Assembly: GCF_000372725.1 (NCBI RefSeq)
Contig: NW_005201192.1
Coordinates: 343,492-407,491 of the forward strand
DNA: 64,000 nt
Direction of reading: 5' to 3'
Origin: Emiliania huxleyi CCMP1516
Lineage: Eukaryota; Haptophyta; Isochrysidales; Noelaerhabdaceae
Shown here one piece after another: positions 31,201-45,050 of the stretch; position 1 is the stretch's first letter, and every line of letters begins with the position of its first letter. A program made the translations under genes and the position numbers. A model generated the notes under the pieces. It was not told the origin of the DNA. It searched no databases and worked only from the letters and a program-made list of their open reading frames with translations.

Positions 31201-33478
31201 ACCGATGCGCCTATATAGGTATCAGACACACGTCGCTCAGGTCTCGGCGTAGGTCTCGAAGACCCAGATATCGAAGCTCCGCGCGCCACTCTTGGACCGC
31301 TTCTTCTCTCCGGGCAGCTCCACTGCCAGCTGCGCTGTGGCGCGCCTTCGAGAGACGCAAGGAAGGATTTTGAGGGCAAAGTGGACGACCGGTGGATCAG
31401 AGTGTTGGGGTGAGCGCACCCTTTTGTCAGAGTGCTCTTGGCGGCCCCCTTCTTCGCAAGGACTCCCTTGACGAGGGTGAGCTTGCCGACCGACACTTGG
31501 ACCTCAGTCGCGCTCGCAGGCTTCTCGGCGCCTGATGGCGCGGCAAAAGCGGCCGACCCGGCCCCGACCTCCGCTTGCATCGCTCGCAAAGTTTCGAGGA
31601 CGGCAAGCGAGCCTGTGAGGTGGCCGATGACGCCTCCGGCCCCGCCGTTTGCACGCACCTCCATCTCGCTGTCCTCGAGGTCATTGCCCCGCTGGAGCAA
31701 GGACTCGAGGTTGAGAGTGGCGATGCCCAGCTCCTCCTCCGCGCCACCGTCCGCGCCGACGCACAGCAGAACGAGGAGGATGTCTGAGTCCTCCCTCGCC
31801 TAAATCACTTAATCAACTCTCATGGAACACCACCGCATCAGAGTACCGTATCCGAGTCCCCGACGCGCCGGAGAGCGGATCGCCTCGGCCACCGCCGTGT
31901 GCAGGTTGGAGCCGTGGTGGCAGGCGTACCCGTGCTCCCAGGAAATTTGCGCGACGCCGTCCCCAAATGGTGCCGGGCCACTCCGGAGCAACGGGTCGTC
32001 GCCCGGCAGGTCCACCTCCACGACCAGTGCGCCGCCCGGCGGCACGCGTGACGCAGCCTCTGGAAGAAGCGAAGCGCCGCTCAGCCGCACCGTCAGCTTT
32101 CCACCGCCCGACGCCGAACCAACGTTGGACGCCGAAGCCTCAGCCACGGGCTCAGGCTCAGGCACGCCAGCCAGCCGACGCAATAGCGGCAAGCCCGCGA
32201 GGCGCATCACTGCCGAGCCGAGATGCTGCGTTGCGTCTGCAGAGCGATTGTCCGACGAGCTGCCGACGCCGGCTCGCACAGTGAGAGGTATCTCAGCGGT
32301 GGCGCCGCGTAGCGAGAGCAGCGCCGGGAGGAGGGCCTCCGCGGTCGCGTAGACGGCGGCGGGGGCGCCTCGCTTCCCGTCGATGGCGAGCGTGAGGGTG
32401 ACGACGGCGTCGTCGTGCTCGAGAGTGGGGAGCTGCGCCGCCATTGCCTTAATTGCAGGAGTGGGTGGCCCTCACTGACTATCAAGAGCACGGGGCTACG
32501 TGTTTGATCATCTAGGCGCGTGCACCTTGCGCAGTCGGCTCTTTGACTCGCACGGGAAGATGGCGGACCAACCAGAATCTGCGTGGAGCGACTTGTCGAG
32601 CCGGAGCGGTGCCGGCGTGCTCTGAGGCTCGAGGCCGAGAATGTCCAGCGTCGCACGGAGCGCCGGGACCTTGGCCTTCCCCGCTGCTGCCGCCGCAGCA
32701 TCCAGCGAGAGCGACATCAGCGACACGACGAGCGCTTCGGTCGGAGCCGCCCGCTCCGCGGCTGCCGCGGCAGCGGAAGCGGCGGTGGATGGGACGGGCG
32801 AGGCGGGGGAGGACGGTGCTGCAGCAGTGGCGGCAGCGGCCTGCTTGGGAGGCTCTTCTCCGTCTGGAGGAGGAGGGGCGAGCGCCCGCATCGCTGCGAT
32901 CGCGGCGACCGACACAGTGAGTGTTCCGACTGGCGCATCACCGGAGGCGCTGCGGATGGGGAGGGAGGCTCCGGAGGCATCCTTGCCCCCAGCGAGGAGA
33001 GCCTCGAGGGATAGCTTTGCCAGCCCGATCTCTGTGCCCGCGTCCTGGCAACAGCGGCGCGATCAGGGGTCGGGGGGGGGGGGGGGGGGGACTGGATCTT
33101 GCAAAACGATCACCATGAATGGGTGCGAGTTTGGCTGGCAGGTGTGTCGGCTTCCTGCCCACTGCCGTCGGCGGCCAGCACCACAAACAGAATCTCGGAG
33201 TCAGCCTCCTCCTCGGTGGCGAGTGCCTCGGCGAGCGCCTCCCGCAGCGGCGTGCCTGGCCCACACTCGTACGCCTGGTCGAAGCCGAGTGCCGCACTGC
33301 CCTTGCGTAGTTTGACTGGCTTGCTTCGCAGTGGCACGTCCTCCCCCGGCATGTCCACCTCCACAGTCACCGATTCGTGCGGCGCCGCGGCCGCATTGAG
33401 CGAGAGCGTGCTGAGTCTGACGCGGACGACGCTCGCCGCCGCGCCCGCGCTCGACTTGCTGCGCAGCAGGGTCGACAT
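28266..33478 (-). CDS. Protein with about eight RPGRIP1-type C2 (RPGR1_C-like) repeats
   Basis: This multi-exon gene starts MSTLLRSKSSAGAAASVVRV (33478) and ends with an exon finishing LDVRADERAGFAPP and stop at 28266. It encodes a repeated unit: a first strand pair (VRLSTLSL), V-E-V-D-hPG-x-D-x-PLRS, a phi-x-F-D/E-x-x-Y core, LR-ALAEAL, an acidic turn then SEILFVVL, then ELGxAxxSLExLL, and VGELTVxxxALxAMRA. Units lie near 33470-32900, 32760-32190, 32130-31560, 31520-30840, 30490-30005, 30000-29580, 29530-28820 and 28780-28270. This matches the C-terminal C2 domain of RPGRIP1/RPGRIP1L, ciliary transition-zone proteins that carry it once. A (PAA)n linker is encoded by a 9-base repeat at 30590-30690. 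Exon borders are only partly resolved. At 30097-30004 a GT-AG intron joins KSSRK to VGELECS. Units 2, 4 and 7 are divergent. Confidence 0.75.
30590..30690. repeat. 9-bp coding repeat (Pro-Ala-Ala)
   Basis: Tandem GCAGGAGCA units encode a Pro-Ala-Ala linker between C2-like units 4 and 5 on the minus strand. Confidence 0.9.
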
Positions 33479-33641
33479 ATGGTGATACGAAGCGTTCGTT
33501 CGTTACCTCTGCTCTTCTATTTGTGTCACGCCGCGCAGATGCGCCTTTTTGTTTCTGTTGCTTCCGAGGACTGGTGAAATTCTGTAAATTCTTTTACAAT
33601 ATACGCACAATTCTTTTGAACTCGGCTTCGCCGGCTGCCGA

Positions 33642-36996
<3,355 letters not shown>

Positions 36997-37132
36997 GCGG
37001 TGCAGTTGGCGGCTGAGGCGGAGTGAGGGAGAGAGAACCGTAGAGAGAGAGGACGGAGAGAGAGATCCGAGCCACTACTAGAGCCGATTAGCGGTTGTTT
37101 ACGACGACAGCAAATTCACACTTAAAAAAATG

Positions 37133-37171
37133 TTTACGCGCATTAGCCGTTCAACGGCTAAAACGCGTAAA
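37133..37171. repeat. 39-bp imperfect palindrome
   Basis: TTTACGCG / CGCGTAAA outer arms and TTAGCCGTT / AACGGCTAA inner arms form a near-complete hairpin about 135 bases past the pantothenate kinase stop codon. Confidence 0.8.
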
Positions 37172-37445
37172 AGCCGTACGCGAGGCATTTTGTTGCATCT
37201 CGGATCTCGGAGAGAGAGTACGGAGAGAGAGTCAGACATGCCAAGACGCAGAGAGCGGGATCCTGCTAAAGAAGCACACAGCGACGAATGCGGCACCGGC
37301 GACGTATGGCAGGCTGGTCATGACGCAGTTATAGGGTGTTGTGTGCCGTCAGAGTGACTCTCTCTGTGTCAGGGATACGGCTTTAGTCAGGGCCGTCCAT
37401 CAGAGCTCCAGCGCATGCAGTAAGCTCGGAGACACCCCATTAGCG

Positions 37446-37970
37446 CGGCTCGACTTAGGGTACCCCTAGGCTTAAAAGGGTGGGCCCTGGGGCGCCTGCG
37501 GCTTAAACGGCTTCAAACCTGCCATGGCCGGTTGATGGCCGGTTTTAAGAGCTGCTGGGCCGCCGATTCCTTAAACGGTCTTAAACGCTTAAACGGTGCG
37601 GGAGAGCTCCCGAGGTCGATGGTCCGGGAGGCTCCCCGGTAGACGCCGGAGGCCGGGAAGCTGGCTGGGGCTACAGTCAGCCGTAGCACGCGTCCCCTAT
37701 GCGAGTATGGCTCCTGCCAGTGCACCAGACTTACAGATGTGTCTTCAGTGGCGGGTTTGTGCCTAAATAACGGCAGTATTGGAGAAACCGGCGCAAAACC
37801 CAGCGACGCGCGTGCCGGTGAGGCCGATTTTCTTAAACGGACTTAAAAGAGGGACCCCCCGTGCCTGCAATCTCTTAAATGACAATTTGAGCCCCAAAAC
37901 CTCCTCATTTCTTAAAAGGTCTTAAAACAATCCGGCCCTCAGAACCCTAGGGGTACCCTAAGCGGCTCGA
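37446..37970. mobile_element. Non-autonomous DNA transposon (hAT-like MITE) with 8-bp target duplication
   Basis: The ends CTTAGGGTACCCCTAGG (37454-37470) and its reverse complement (37946-37962) are a perfect 17-bp inverted pair. The 8-mer CGGCTCGA flanks the element directly on both sides (37446-37453 and 37963-37970). The 509-base body has no gene but many CTTAAACGG-type motifs. An 8-bp target duplication with short inverted ends is typical of the hAT superfamily. The intact ends and identical flanks suggest a young insertion. Confidence 0.85.
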
Positions 37971-38044
37971 CCTCTTTGAGTCACTGCCTTCCCGGCGGTT
38001 TGGCTGTACCTGTAGAGCCTCTACAACAAACTCTACACAGCAAG

Positions 38045-38175
38045 AGAGCGCCATCCTTGATCGCCGTGCAAAGCTCGCTTCCAAGCTCTCACGCCGCGCG
38101 TAGGGCCCTTAGGGGCCTAAAGAACACAACCCCCTCTCCCTCTTCTCCCAGTAAGCTAAAAGTACGTACAGCAAA
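38045..38175 (+). repeat. Dispersed repeat, copy 1
   Basis: A segment of about 130 bases (GATCGCCGTGCAAAGCTCGC ... CCCAGTAAGCTAAAAG) recurs nearly identical at about 60889-61000. A partial relative of its end (CTCCCAGTAACCTAAAAG) is near 5655. Just downstream, 38225-38330 is full of CTCTACA motifs. No gene seen in 37971-38900. Confidence 0.8.
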
Positions 38176-38929
38176 ATCGCGCTCTCTACAATCGCTCTAT
38201 CTACATACAACGCGCACGCAGTTCGTCCCGCGCCGGATGTAGAGCTCTACAGCTCTACAGCGCTCCAGAGCGCTCTACACATCTACAGCTCTACAACGCT
38301 CTACACTCTACATCCTCTTCACCCTCCCTCAGGGGGGAGTGAGTGTGTGTGAGTGAGGTGGTTGTGGTTGGTGTAACGTTGTCCCGTTTCAGGCGGCAGG
38401 TCAGGGGATTAGCCGGGAGGGTTCGGCAGCTCAGTCGAGGGCGAGCGTCTGTAGGTATCCCTCAGGTATTCTTTTCCTAGCGCGCGCAGCGCGCGCGCGT
38501 TGGGTGCGTGCAATAGCTGTGTGCACTTGGAGCACGTACCCGGGTACTTGCGTTTTGACCGCGCAAGATAAAAGGGTGGCTAAGGGCTCTGCCCGCAAGG
38601 CGCCCGCGTCGCAGACGCGGTACCATTGACAAATCTGCAATATACCCCCACACGAACAAATAGCAAAATCCGAATACCGTGCACGAATCCGGCGATGTGG
38701 GCCGTGCAAGCCTTCAGCTGGTGCCAACACGGATGGATTTGCCGACGGGCAAGCCGTCTCATTGGCGCCCCTCCCCCCCCCCTAAGCAGCCCGTCGATGC
38801 AGGTGGCCCGCGCGGCCACGGCCGCAACGACGCGTCGCCGGCGGCGCTCACTCGAGCCCGAGCCCTCCGCGACGGCAACGCCAGGTCGTCGCGTCCGCCC
38901 CGCCAGCCCTTGAGCACGCCTCCCGCATA

Positions 38930-39835
38930 CCGATGACTGCACTCGGCGTCCACCGGCGGGGGACCATGGAGGAGCGGTCAGCAGTCTCGACTGCTCCACC
39001 GGCTCCTCCACAGGCTCTCGCCGTCGGCCCCGGCGCGCTGCGACGGCGCGCCGCCGGCTCCCACCGCGGCGTCCGAGCTGGAGGGAAAGGTGACGCACCT
39101 GATGGAGCTGCTCAAGGCGCATCAGTCGCGGGACGCGGAGGCGTCGCGGCTGCAGCAAGCGCTGCAGTGCCAGGAGGAGGCGGACGCCGCCAAGCTCGTC
39201 GAGCTGATGCGACGGCAGGAGGCGGCGAGCGCGGCGGCGGTCGAGGAGGCCAAGGCTGCGATCGAGGCGCAGCTGGTCGAGCGATTCCGCGAGGAGCAGG
39301 CGGCGGCGGCGGAGGCGCACTCAGCGCAGCTGCAGCAGCTGAGCGCGGAGCACTCGACGCAGCTGCAGCAGGCAGCGGCCCTCCTGGAGGCGCAGGCGCG
39401 CGAGAAGTTTGAGACGGCGGTCGCGCACGAGAGGGTGATTGGAGCAGGCGGTGCTCGCAGAGAGGCTGGTGAGCGGAACCTCTCCCCTCCCGCCTCCCCG
39501 CCCGCCTTCCCTCCCGCCTCCCGCCTCGACTCCCCTGCCTCACTCCTCCCGACCCATCCCTCACTCCTCACTCCGCCCGCCTCTCCTCTCCCCTCCCTCC
39601 TCCCCTCCTCCCCTCCCCCTCCCCTCTCCTCCTCCCCTCCCCCCCTCCCCATTCCCCCTTCCTCTCGCCTCGCGCCCAGCCCAGCCCCGCCACCTCACCG
39701 CCCTCCCAGGCGTATCTCTCCGCCCTCAAGCAGCTCGAGCTCGACGTCGACGTGCTCACACGCGTCCTGGCGCCTACTGTATACTTGATGCAGAGCTTTC
39801 CGACGTCATTGTGTTTGCCGCTCCGCGCTCGACGC
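38930..39835 (+). CDS. Coiled-coil protein, possibly MIC60-like
   Basis: The clearest coding stretch is 39060-39435: SELEGKVTHLMELLKAHQ followed by QEEADAAKLVELMRRQEAAS, AAIEAQLVERFREEQAAAAE and LLEAQAREKFETAVAHE, a long continuous coiled coil. It shifts frame near 39432-39445 (HERE/QAVLAERL), then after a C/T-rich intron (about 39470-39709) continues as AYLSALKQLELDVDVLTRVL. The order of long coiled coil then AYxxLKxLE resembles the MICOS subunit MIC60 only loosely, so no symbol is given. The stop in this frame lies near 39883, but the reading beyond 39780 is weak. The 5' part (38930-39050) is Pro/Ala-rich and its start is not fixed. Confidence 0.45.
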
Positions 39836-39883
39836 CTGCCGCCGCGCGAGCCCGCGCGCCACCCCTTTTGCGCAGCAACACCT

Positions 39884-40120
39884 TAAATTTCATGGCCCTC
39901 CAAATTCGGGTCGGAGCGTAGCGGAGTGGGCCCCGAGTTTGAAAACGGCGACGGACGCTTGCGTCCTAGCCGCCAACAACGCCTCCCCGGCGCAGAGGGG
40001 CCCCCGGAGGGATGCTCAACCGCTCCACGCCACGCCGCTTGCGGCGGTCCTATTCCACGCTCGCGGGCCCCGCTTCTTATTTGCCCATCCCACAGCTGAT
40101 TCTCAGCGTGCCCTCCGGTC
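39884..40120. other. Short intergenic stretch
   Basis: No gene seen; probable promoter of the kinase gene. Confidence 0.5.
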
Positions 40121-41223
40121 ATGCCGTCGAGCCGCGCCAGCTGCTCCGAGGCAGGGCCGTCGGACGACGGCGCAGCTTCGTTTGACGTGCGCGATCTCTC
40201 TCCCGCGGCCGAGTGGCGTCAGCTGAGCGACGGCGGCTACTCAGAGGTGTGCGGCGAGCCGCATCGCCGCTTCCTTAGAGCAGCTCTGAGTGGTGTGGCA
40301 TGCGGCTCCGCAGGTGTACAAGGCGCGGCTTCTCGGCGTGACCGTCGCCGTCAAGCAGGCCACCAGCCGCAAGAAGACCTCCGGCGAGGCGCTCATGCGT
40401 GAAGTCCGCTACCTCCGCCTCGCTGGTGCGCACCCAAACATCGTGACAGCGTTCGGCGCGTTCGCGGAGGGGGGGCGGCTGCACCTGGTCCTCGAGTACG
40501 CGCGGCACTGCCTGCGCAACGACCGCGTCGCCCGCCAGATCGACCCGATCCTCACCCTCGCCGGCGTGCTGCGCGCGTTGGTGCGGCTGCACTCGCTCGG
40601 AATCGTGCACAGAGACCTCAAGGCGCGCCACCACCCGCCCCTCGCCCCTCGCCCTCGCCCCTCGCCCGGCCCCTGGCCGACTCCGACTCCGCCGCCTCCC
40701 TCAGGCAAGAAACGTCCTCGTCGCCGGCGCCGCCCTCCCGCCCTCCGCCTCGCCGCCTGCCCGCAGGCTGCGCGTGCGACGCCGCTCCCGTGCCCCCCCT
40801 CAGGCGAGAACCGGGCGATGCTGATCGACTTTGGCCTCGCCTGCCACGTCCCCCAGGACCCGAGCGACTGGGTCGGCCGCACCGTCGGCACCAAGAAGCG
40901 CCGACCCCTCCCACCAAATGCCGGCTGGGCAAGGAGGCGCTGGCTTGACCCTCTGCGGCTGTGAGCAGGTACCGCCCTCCAGAGATGAGGGACGGGCGGG
41001 CGGCGACGAGCGCGATCGACGTGCGCCCGCCCTCCCGTCGGGGCCGCCACTCCCCCGCTGCGGAGAGAGGGCGTGCGTGCACGCGGCTGTGTTGGTCGCA
41101 GGTGTACTGCTTCGGACTGATGGTGCACAAGCTGCTGCGGCAGCGCGAGCGTGCGTCGCTCGACTCGCCGCCGCGCTCGGACGGCGGCCGCGCGGAGAGG
41201 CGCCTGCGGGAGTGGTGGTGGGT

Positions 41224-41254
<31 letters not shown>

Positions 41255-42019
41255 GCTCCCGCACATCGGGCGTCGGCGGAGGGAGGGAGGGGCTCTAAAA
41301 ACCCTCAGGAGGGGCTCAGGAGGGGCTCCCTGCCTGCTGCCCCAGGGGGGACTGCAAGCTGCTGCACAACGTTGGGGAGCACTGCACCCAGCACACTCCG
41401 GAGGACCGGCCNNNNNNNNNNNNNNNNNNNNNNNNNNNNNNNNNNNNNNNNNNNNNNNNNNNNNNNNNNNNNNNNNNNNNNNNNNNNNNNNNNNNNNNNN
41501 NNNNNNNNNNNAACTTGCTCAGGCGCCACCAAAAGTGGGCCTCCCCCCCCCCCCCCCCCAATCCCACCACCACCACCAACCACCACCACACCACCACCAA
41601 CCACCACCACCACAACCACAACCACACCACCACCACCACCACCACAACCACACCACCACCACCACCACCACCAAGCACCACCACCTGCCCCCTCCGCAGG
41701 CACGCCGGCGAGGCAGTCGAGCGCTGCAACGACACGCGCACTCTCGTGCCGCTCTCCGCGGCGGCGGCGGCCGAGGCGGCGGCGGGGGGCGAGGGCTGCG
41801 GCGGCGGCGAGGGCGCGGCAGGTGCTCGCGGCGGGGGAGGGGCGGGGGTGGGTCGGCCTCACCGGAGCCGGGGCGGGGTGCACCGTAGGCTCTGGCGAGG
41901 ACCGCTCCCGCTCGAGGGGTGGCTCTGCCTCTGCCGACAACCACAACACGACCGGCAACAAGCGCAGGAGCCGGCCGGAGGCGGAGGCGTCGGCAGCCAA
42001 GCGCGGCCGGCCCGCGTGA
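40121..42019 (+). CDS. Protein kinase (Ser/Thr or dual type), multi-exon, interrupted by a gap
   Basis: Start MPSSRASCSEAGPSDDGAAS. The kinase core is visible: GGYSE|VYKARLL (Gly loop, intron 40246-40313), VAVKQAT (catalytic Lys), an alpha-C Glu in EALMREVRYLRL, hinge LHLVLEYA, HRDLK|ARNVLVAG (catalytic loop, GC-AG intron near 40622-40703), LIDFGLACHV (DFG), VGTK..YRPPEM (GC-AG intron near 40898-40968), and DVYCFGLMVHKLL (helix F, GT-AG intron near 41020-41100). After the 100-N gap (41412-41511) a CAC/CCA-rich intron leads to a low-complexity Ala/Gly tail with a basic end (KRRSRPEAEASAAKRGRPA). The VAG|GENRAM junction also fits a GC-AG intron near 40730-40805. Substrate class cannot be read, and the C-lobe is partly lost in the gap. 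Confidence 0.8.
41412..41511. other. Assembly gap (100 N)
   Basis: Exactly 100 N in the C-lobe region of the kinase gene, next to G and CCA/CAC repeats that probably broke the assembly. Confidence 0.98.
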
Positions 42020-42824
42020 GGCATGCGGCGGGAGGGGCAGCCGCTCCGGGCCCTAGGGATGGGGCGACTGTTGGGCCCCTCCTGCTCGCGCGCGTGACGC
42101 GCGTCTCCCTCGTAGCAGCTCTGCTCGTGCGAGCGGTGCCGCACTCTCCACGCTTGCAGCGCGCTGGCGGAGGGCAAGGGTTCCGCCCGCCGCTTCTCCG
42201 GCAGGGCGGGTATGGTGGCCGGCCGATACTGCAGGAACTTTGTGGGTGCACACACACGGCGCGAGATCGGGGATCTTACTTCTTAAGACGCGAGCCGTAC
42301 TAGCTACTCGTGGACGTGGTATCCGGCAGGTGTCGTCCGGATTACGGTGTTTCACTCTCCTACGTCTACGGGAGAGAGTGGTAGAGAGTCTCTAGAGAGT
42401 CGAGAGAGAGAGATCGCGCCGCATGTCGCGCCGAGAAGCGAGATGCTCGTGCACCCCGTATCAAGTGGTTTTAATATGACGCCCGACACGAGAGACAACG
42501 CGTTGTCGTTTTTGCTCTGGAACTGGATCATCTCTCATCATCTCGTCTCAACTTCGAGCGCGATCACACACAGTGGCCCGCGCCGAGCCGGGTCGCCGCG
42601 TAAGAGTGCGCCCCGCAACACCAATAAAGCATGCACGAATAGAGAGGCGCCGTCCTTGCGGAGAGCGCCGCGGGCACAGAGAGGGGGCGGGCTAGAGGGT
42701 ACGCTGGCCCCCGGCGTACCCTCTTCATCGCAGTGGTAGGGAGGGGAGGGCGGGGAGGAGGGGAGGAGGGAGGAAGCTAGCTAGCTGGAGAGGAAAGAGG
42801 CGGCGCAGCCTCCGACCCGCGCAC
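42020..42824. other. Intergenic between convergent genes
   Basis: No gene seen. Frames here are short, and AATAAA-like sequence at 42621-42626 (CAATAAAGC) could serve as polyadenylation signal for the kinase gene. Confidence 0.45.
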
Positions 42825-44637
42825 TCACTGCCCACCAGCGCCCACGTTGAGCAGCAGGTTCTGCCCGCCGCCCGCGCCGCCGCACGGCAGGTAGGTGACG
42901 TTGCGCGAGCGGGCGAGAGTCTCGGCGATGTCCTTGGCCGCCTGCGGATGGGGCGGGGCGGCAGCGGGGCGGTGGCGAGGGAGGGAGGTGGCCGAGGGGG
43001 GGAGGTGGCGGAGGGGGGGAGAAGGCGGAGGGAAGGTGGTAGCGGAGGGAGGGTGGTGGCGGCGTGTGTCTTTGCGCCTCGATGCGGCGCAGCTCGACGA
43101 GGGCGGGCGAGATATGGGGAGATATGGGGAGATATGGGGAGGTATGGGGAGGTATGGGGAGATGTACACCTCGATGCGGCGCAGCTCGACGAGGGCGGGC
43201 GAGTCCTCCAGCGCCTGCGAGACGAGGCCAGCCGCCTCGGACTCGCCCTCCGCCTTGATGATGGAGGCCTACGCGGCACGGCGCGGAGGAGTGGTGGCGT
43301 CTCCTCGGCGGCGACCAGGCCCTCCGCCCTGAGGAGCTGCGCCTGCTTCTCCTGCTCCGCCTTGAGCACCATGAACTTAGCCCGCTCCGCGTCCTGCTCG
43401 GCCACCTGCTTGGACTCGATCGCCGCGGTAAAGTCCTTTCCGAACTTGAGGTCGGTGATGGCGACGTCGTCGAGGTCGATGTGGAAGTCGGCGGCCCGCT
43501 TGGTGAGCGTGGTCCGCACCGTTTTCGACACCTATTCATTGGCGGAGGCGAGGAGCTCCACCCGAGGCCTGAATGCGCCTGGCGCTTGCGGTGCGCGACA
43601 CCTCGCTCCGCTGCGTGATGAGCTGCTCCGCGTTGTACTGCGCCACCACCGCCTTGAGAACCTGCAGGGCAAGGGCGTGGCGCGGCGCGCGTGAGGGAAT
43701 GGAGCCCGCAGAGCCGCCAGCTGCAGGGGAGGAGAGGAGGAGGGGAGGGGAGGAGGGGAGAGGGGAGGGGAGAGGGGAGGGGCGGGGGCGAGGAGGGAGA
43801 GAGGGCGCGCCTCGTTGCCGATGGAGGGTAGCACGCGCTCGTCGTAGTCGATGCCGAGCGAGGAGAAGATGTCGGGCAGGTGCTCGACCTGGGAAGGGGG
43901 GCGCGCGGAGGGGTATCGGAGGGGTATCGGAGGGGTATCGGAGGGGTATCGGAGGGAGGTCCGAGGCGAGGCGCGCGGTGCGGCGGCGGCAGCGACGGAG
44001 AGACGCGAGGGAAAAGGGGAAGTGGAGAGGTGCGTGGGCGGCGGCGGGCGGCGGCGGGGGAGGGCGGGTAGGCCGTGCACCTGCGGCCGCGAGAGCACGC
44101 GCAGGTTGATGGTCACCACCTGCAGGTCTTTGGTCCCCGTCGTCGAGGCAATGTTGCGCGGCTGCATCCGGATGTCAAACGTGTGCGGCGTCTGCAGCCA
44201 CGGGATCCGGAAGTGCGTCCCCTCGCCGTAGACAGTTTTCTGCGGCGGGAGTGGCGGGAGCGGTGAGTGTACGCCAGCGAGTGCAACGGCGGCGGCGGCG
44301 GCGGTCGGTGGCGGGAGCCCCGAGGGCAGCGGCAGCGCCAAGGGGCGGTGGCGGCGAGGAGTGCAAGCGGGCAGGCGTCGGAGGGGGAGCAGCACGCGCA
44401 TGCCGCCACCGGCGAGCGGTGCGCTGCGGATTCTCCGCTGTCCCTGCCCCGCACGCCACTCTCGCCGGGCTCTCGCTGGTCGCCGCCGCCACGCGCCTGC
44501 ACGCCGCGAAGCCGGTCGAACATCACGGCGCGGAAACCGCCGTCGACGTCGTACACCGAGGCCTGGAAGAGACTCACGCCGGCGCCAATGCCGACCGCCG
44601 CGCGTGCAAGGTTGTTGAGCGCCTGAGCTGCGGCCAT
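42825..44637 (-). CDS. PHB2: Prohibitin-2, 7 exons
   Basis: Inner-membrane mitochondrial SPFH protein that forms ring complexes with prohibitin-1. Exons (minus strand): 44637-44497, 44239-44081, 43888-43811, 43661-43602, 43531-43343, 43268-43170, 42941-42825. Each holds whole codons, giving 280 residues against about 300 in animals. Marks: an N-terminal hydrophobic helix ([20 protein letters not shown]), [110 protein letters not shown], and C-terminal [14 protein letters not shown]. Donors: GC at 44496, 43810 and 43342; GT at 44080, 43601 and 43169. Introns 4 and 5 start with sequence resembling the next exon, and the end of exon 6 is duplicated within intron 6 (see findings). The 5' flank carries an inverted copy of the LINE's first 36 bases. 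Confidence 0.94.
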
Positions 44638-45050
44638 GTCGCTGCCCTCTAGAAGCGTCGCGGGCTTCCTCGAGGAACAGGTGGCGTTTATTTTTGCTTG
44701 GCCGGACATCATGCTGAAATTCTGCAAAAACCTGACCGGCCCCTGCCCTGCCCCTACCTACCTACCTACCTACCTACCTTACTTATGGGAAACTAAAAAA
44801 GAAATCACGGGCTGGGTGAAGGTGGGGTACTATACCAACTAAAGTGATGGCTGGTGGTACTATCCTGCAACCACAGTCCTTCCTGTGACATGGCAGGCCA
44901 CTCTCAAGCCCTACAAGCACCAGATCAACGACTTGGGGAGGGTTGACATCGTGATTTGGGCGGAAAAATTCTTTTTCTGCTGTGAAAATTCCGGCGTGAG
45001 AGAGGGAAAAACCCGACGGGAGGGCCCAGACCCTACCCTACCTACCCCGG
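44638..45050. other. Intergenic between PHB2 and the LINE, with inverted 36-bp copies
   Basis: 44678-44713 is the exact reverse complement of 45051-45086. The space between holds a (CTAC)n run at 44755-44780 and no gene. Confidence 0.9.

Noticed and set aside
42725-43531. Read-through frame of 268 codons across the last PHB2 exons
   Set aside because: It runs through introns; prohibitin alignment requires splicing at 43342/43268 and 43169/42941.
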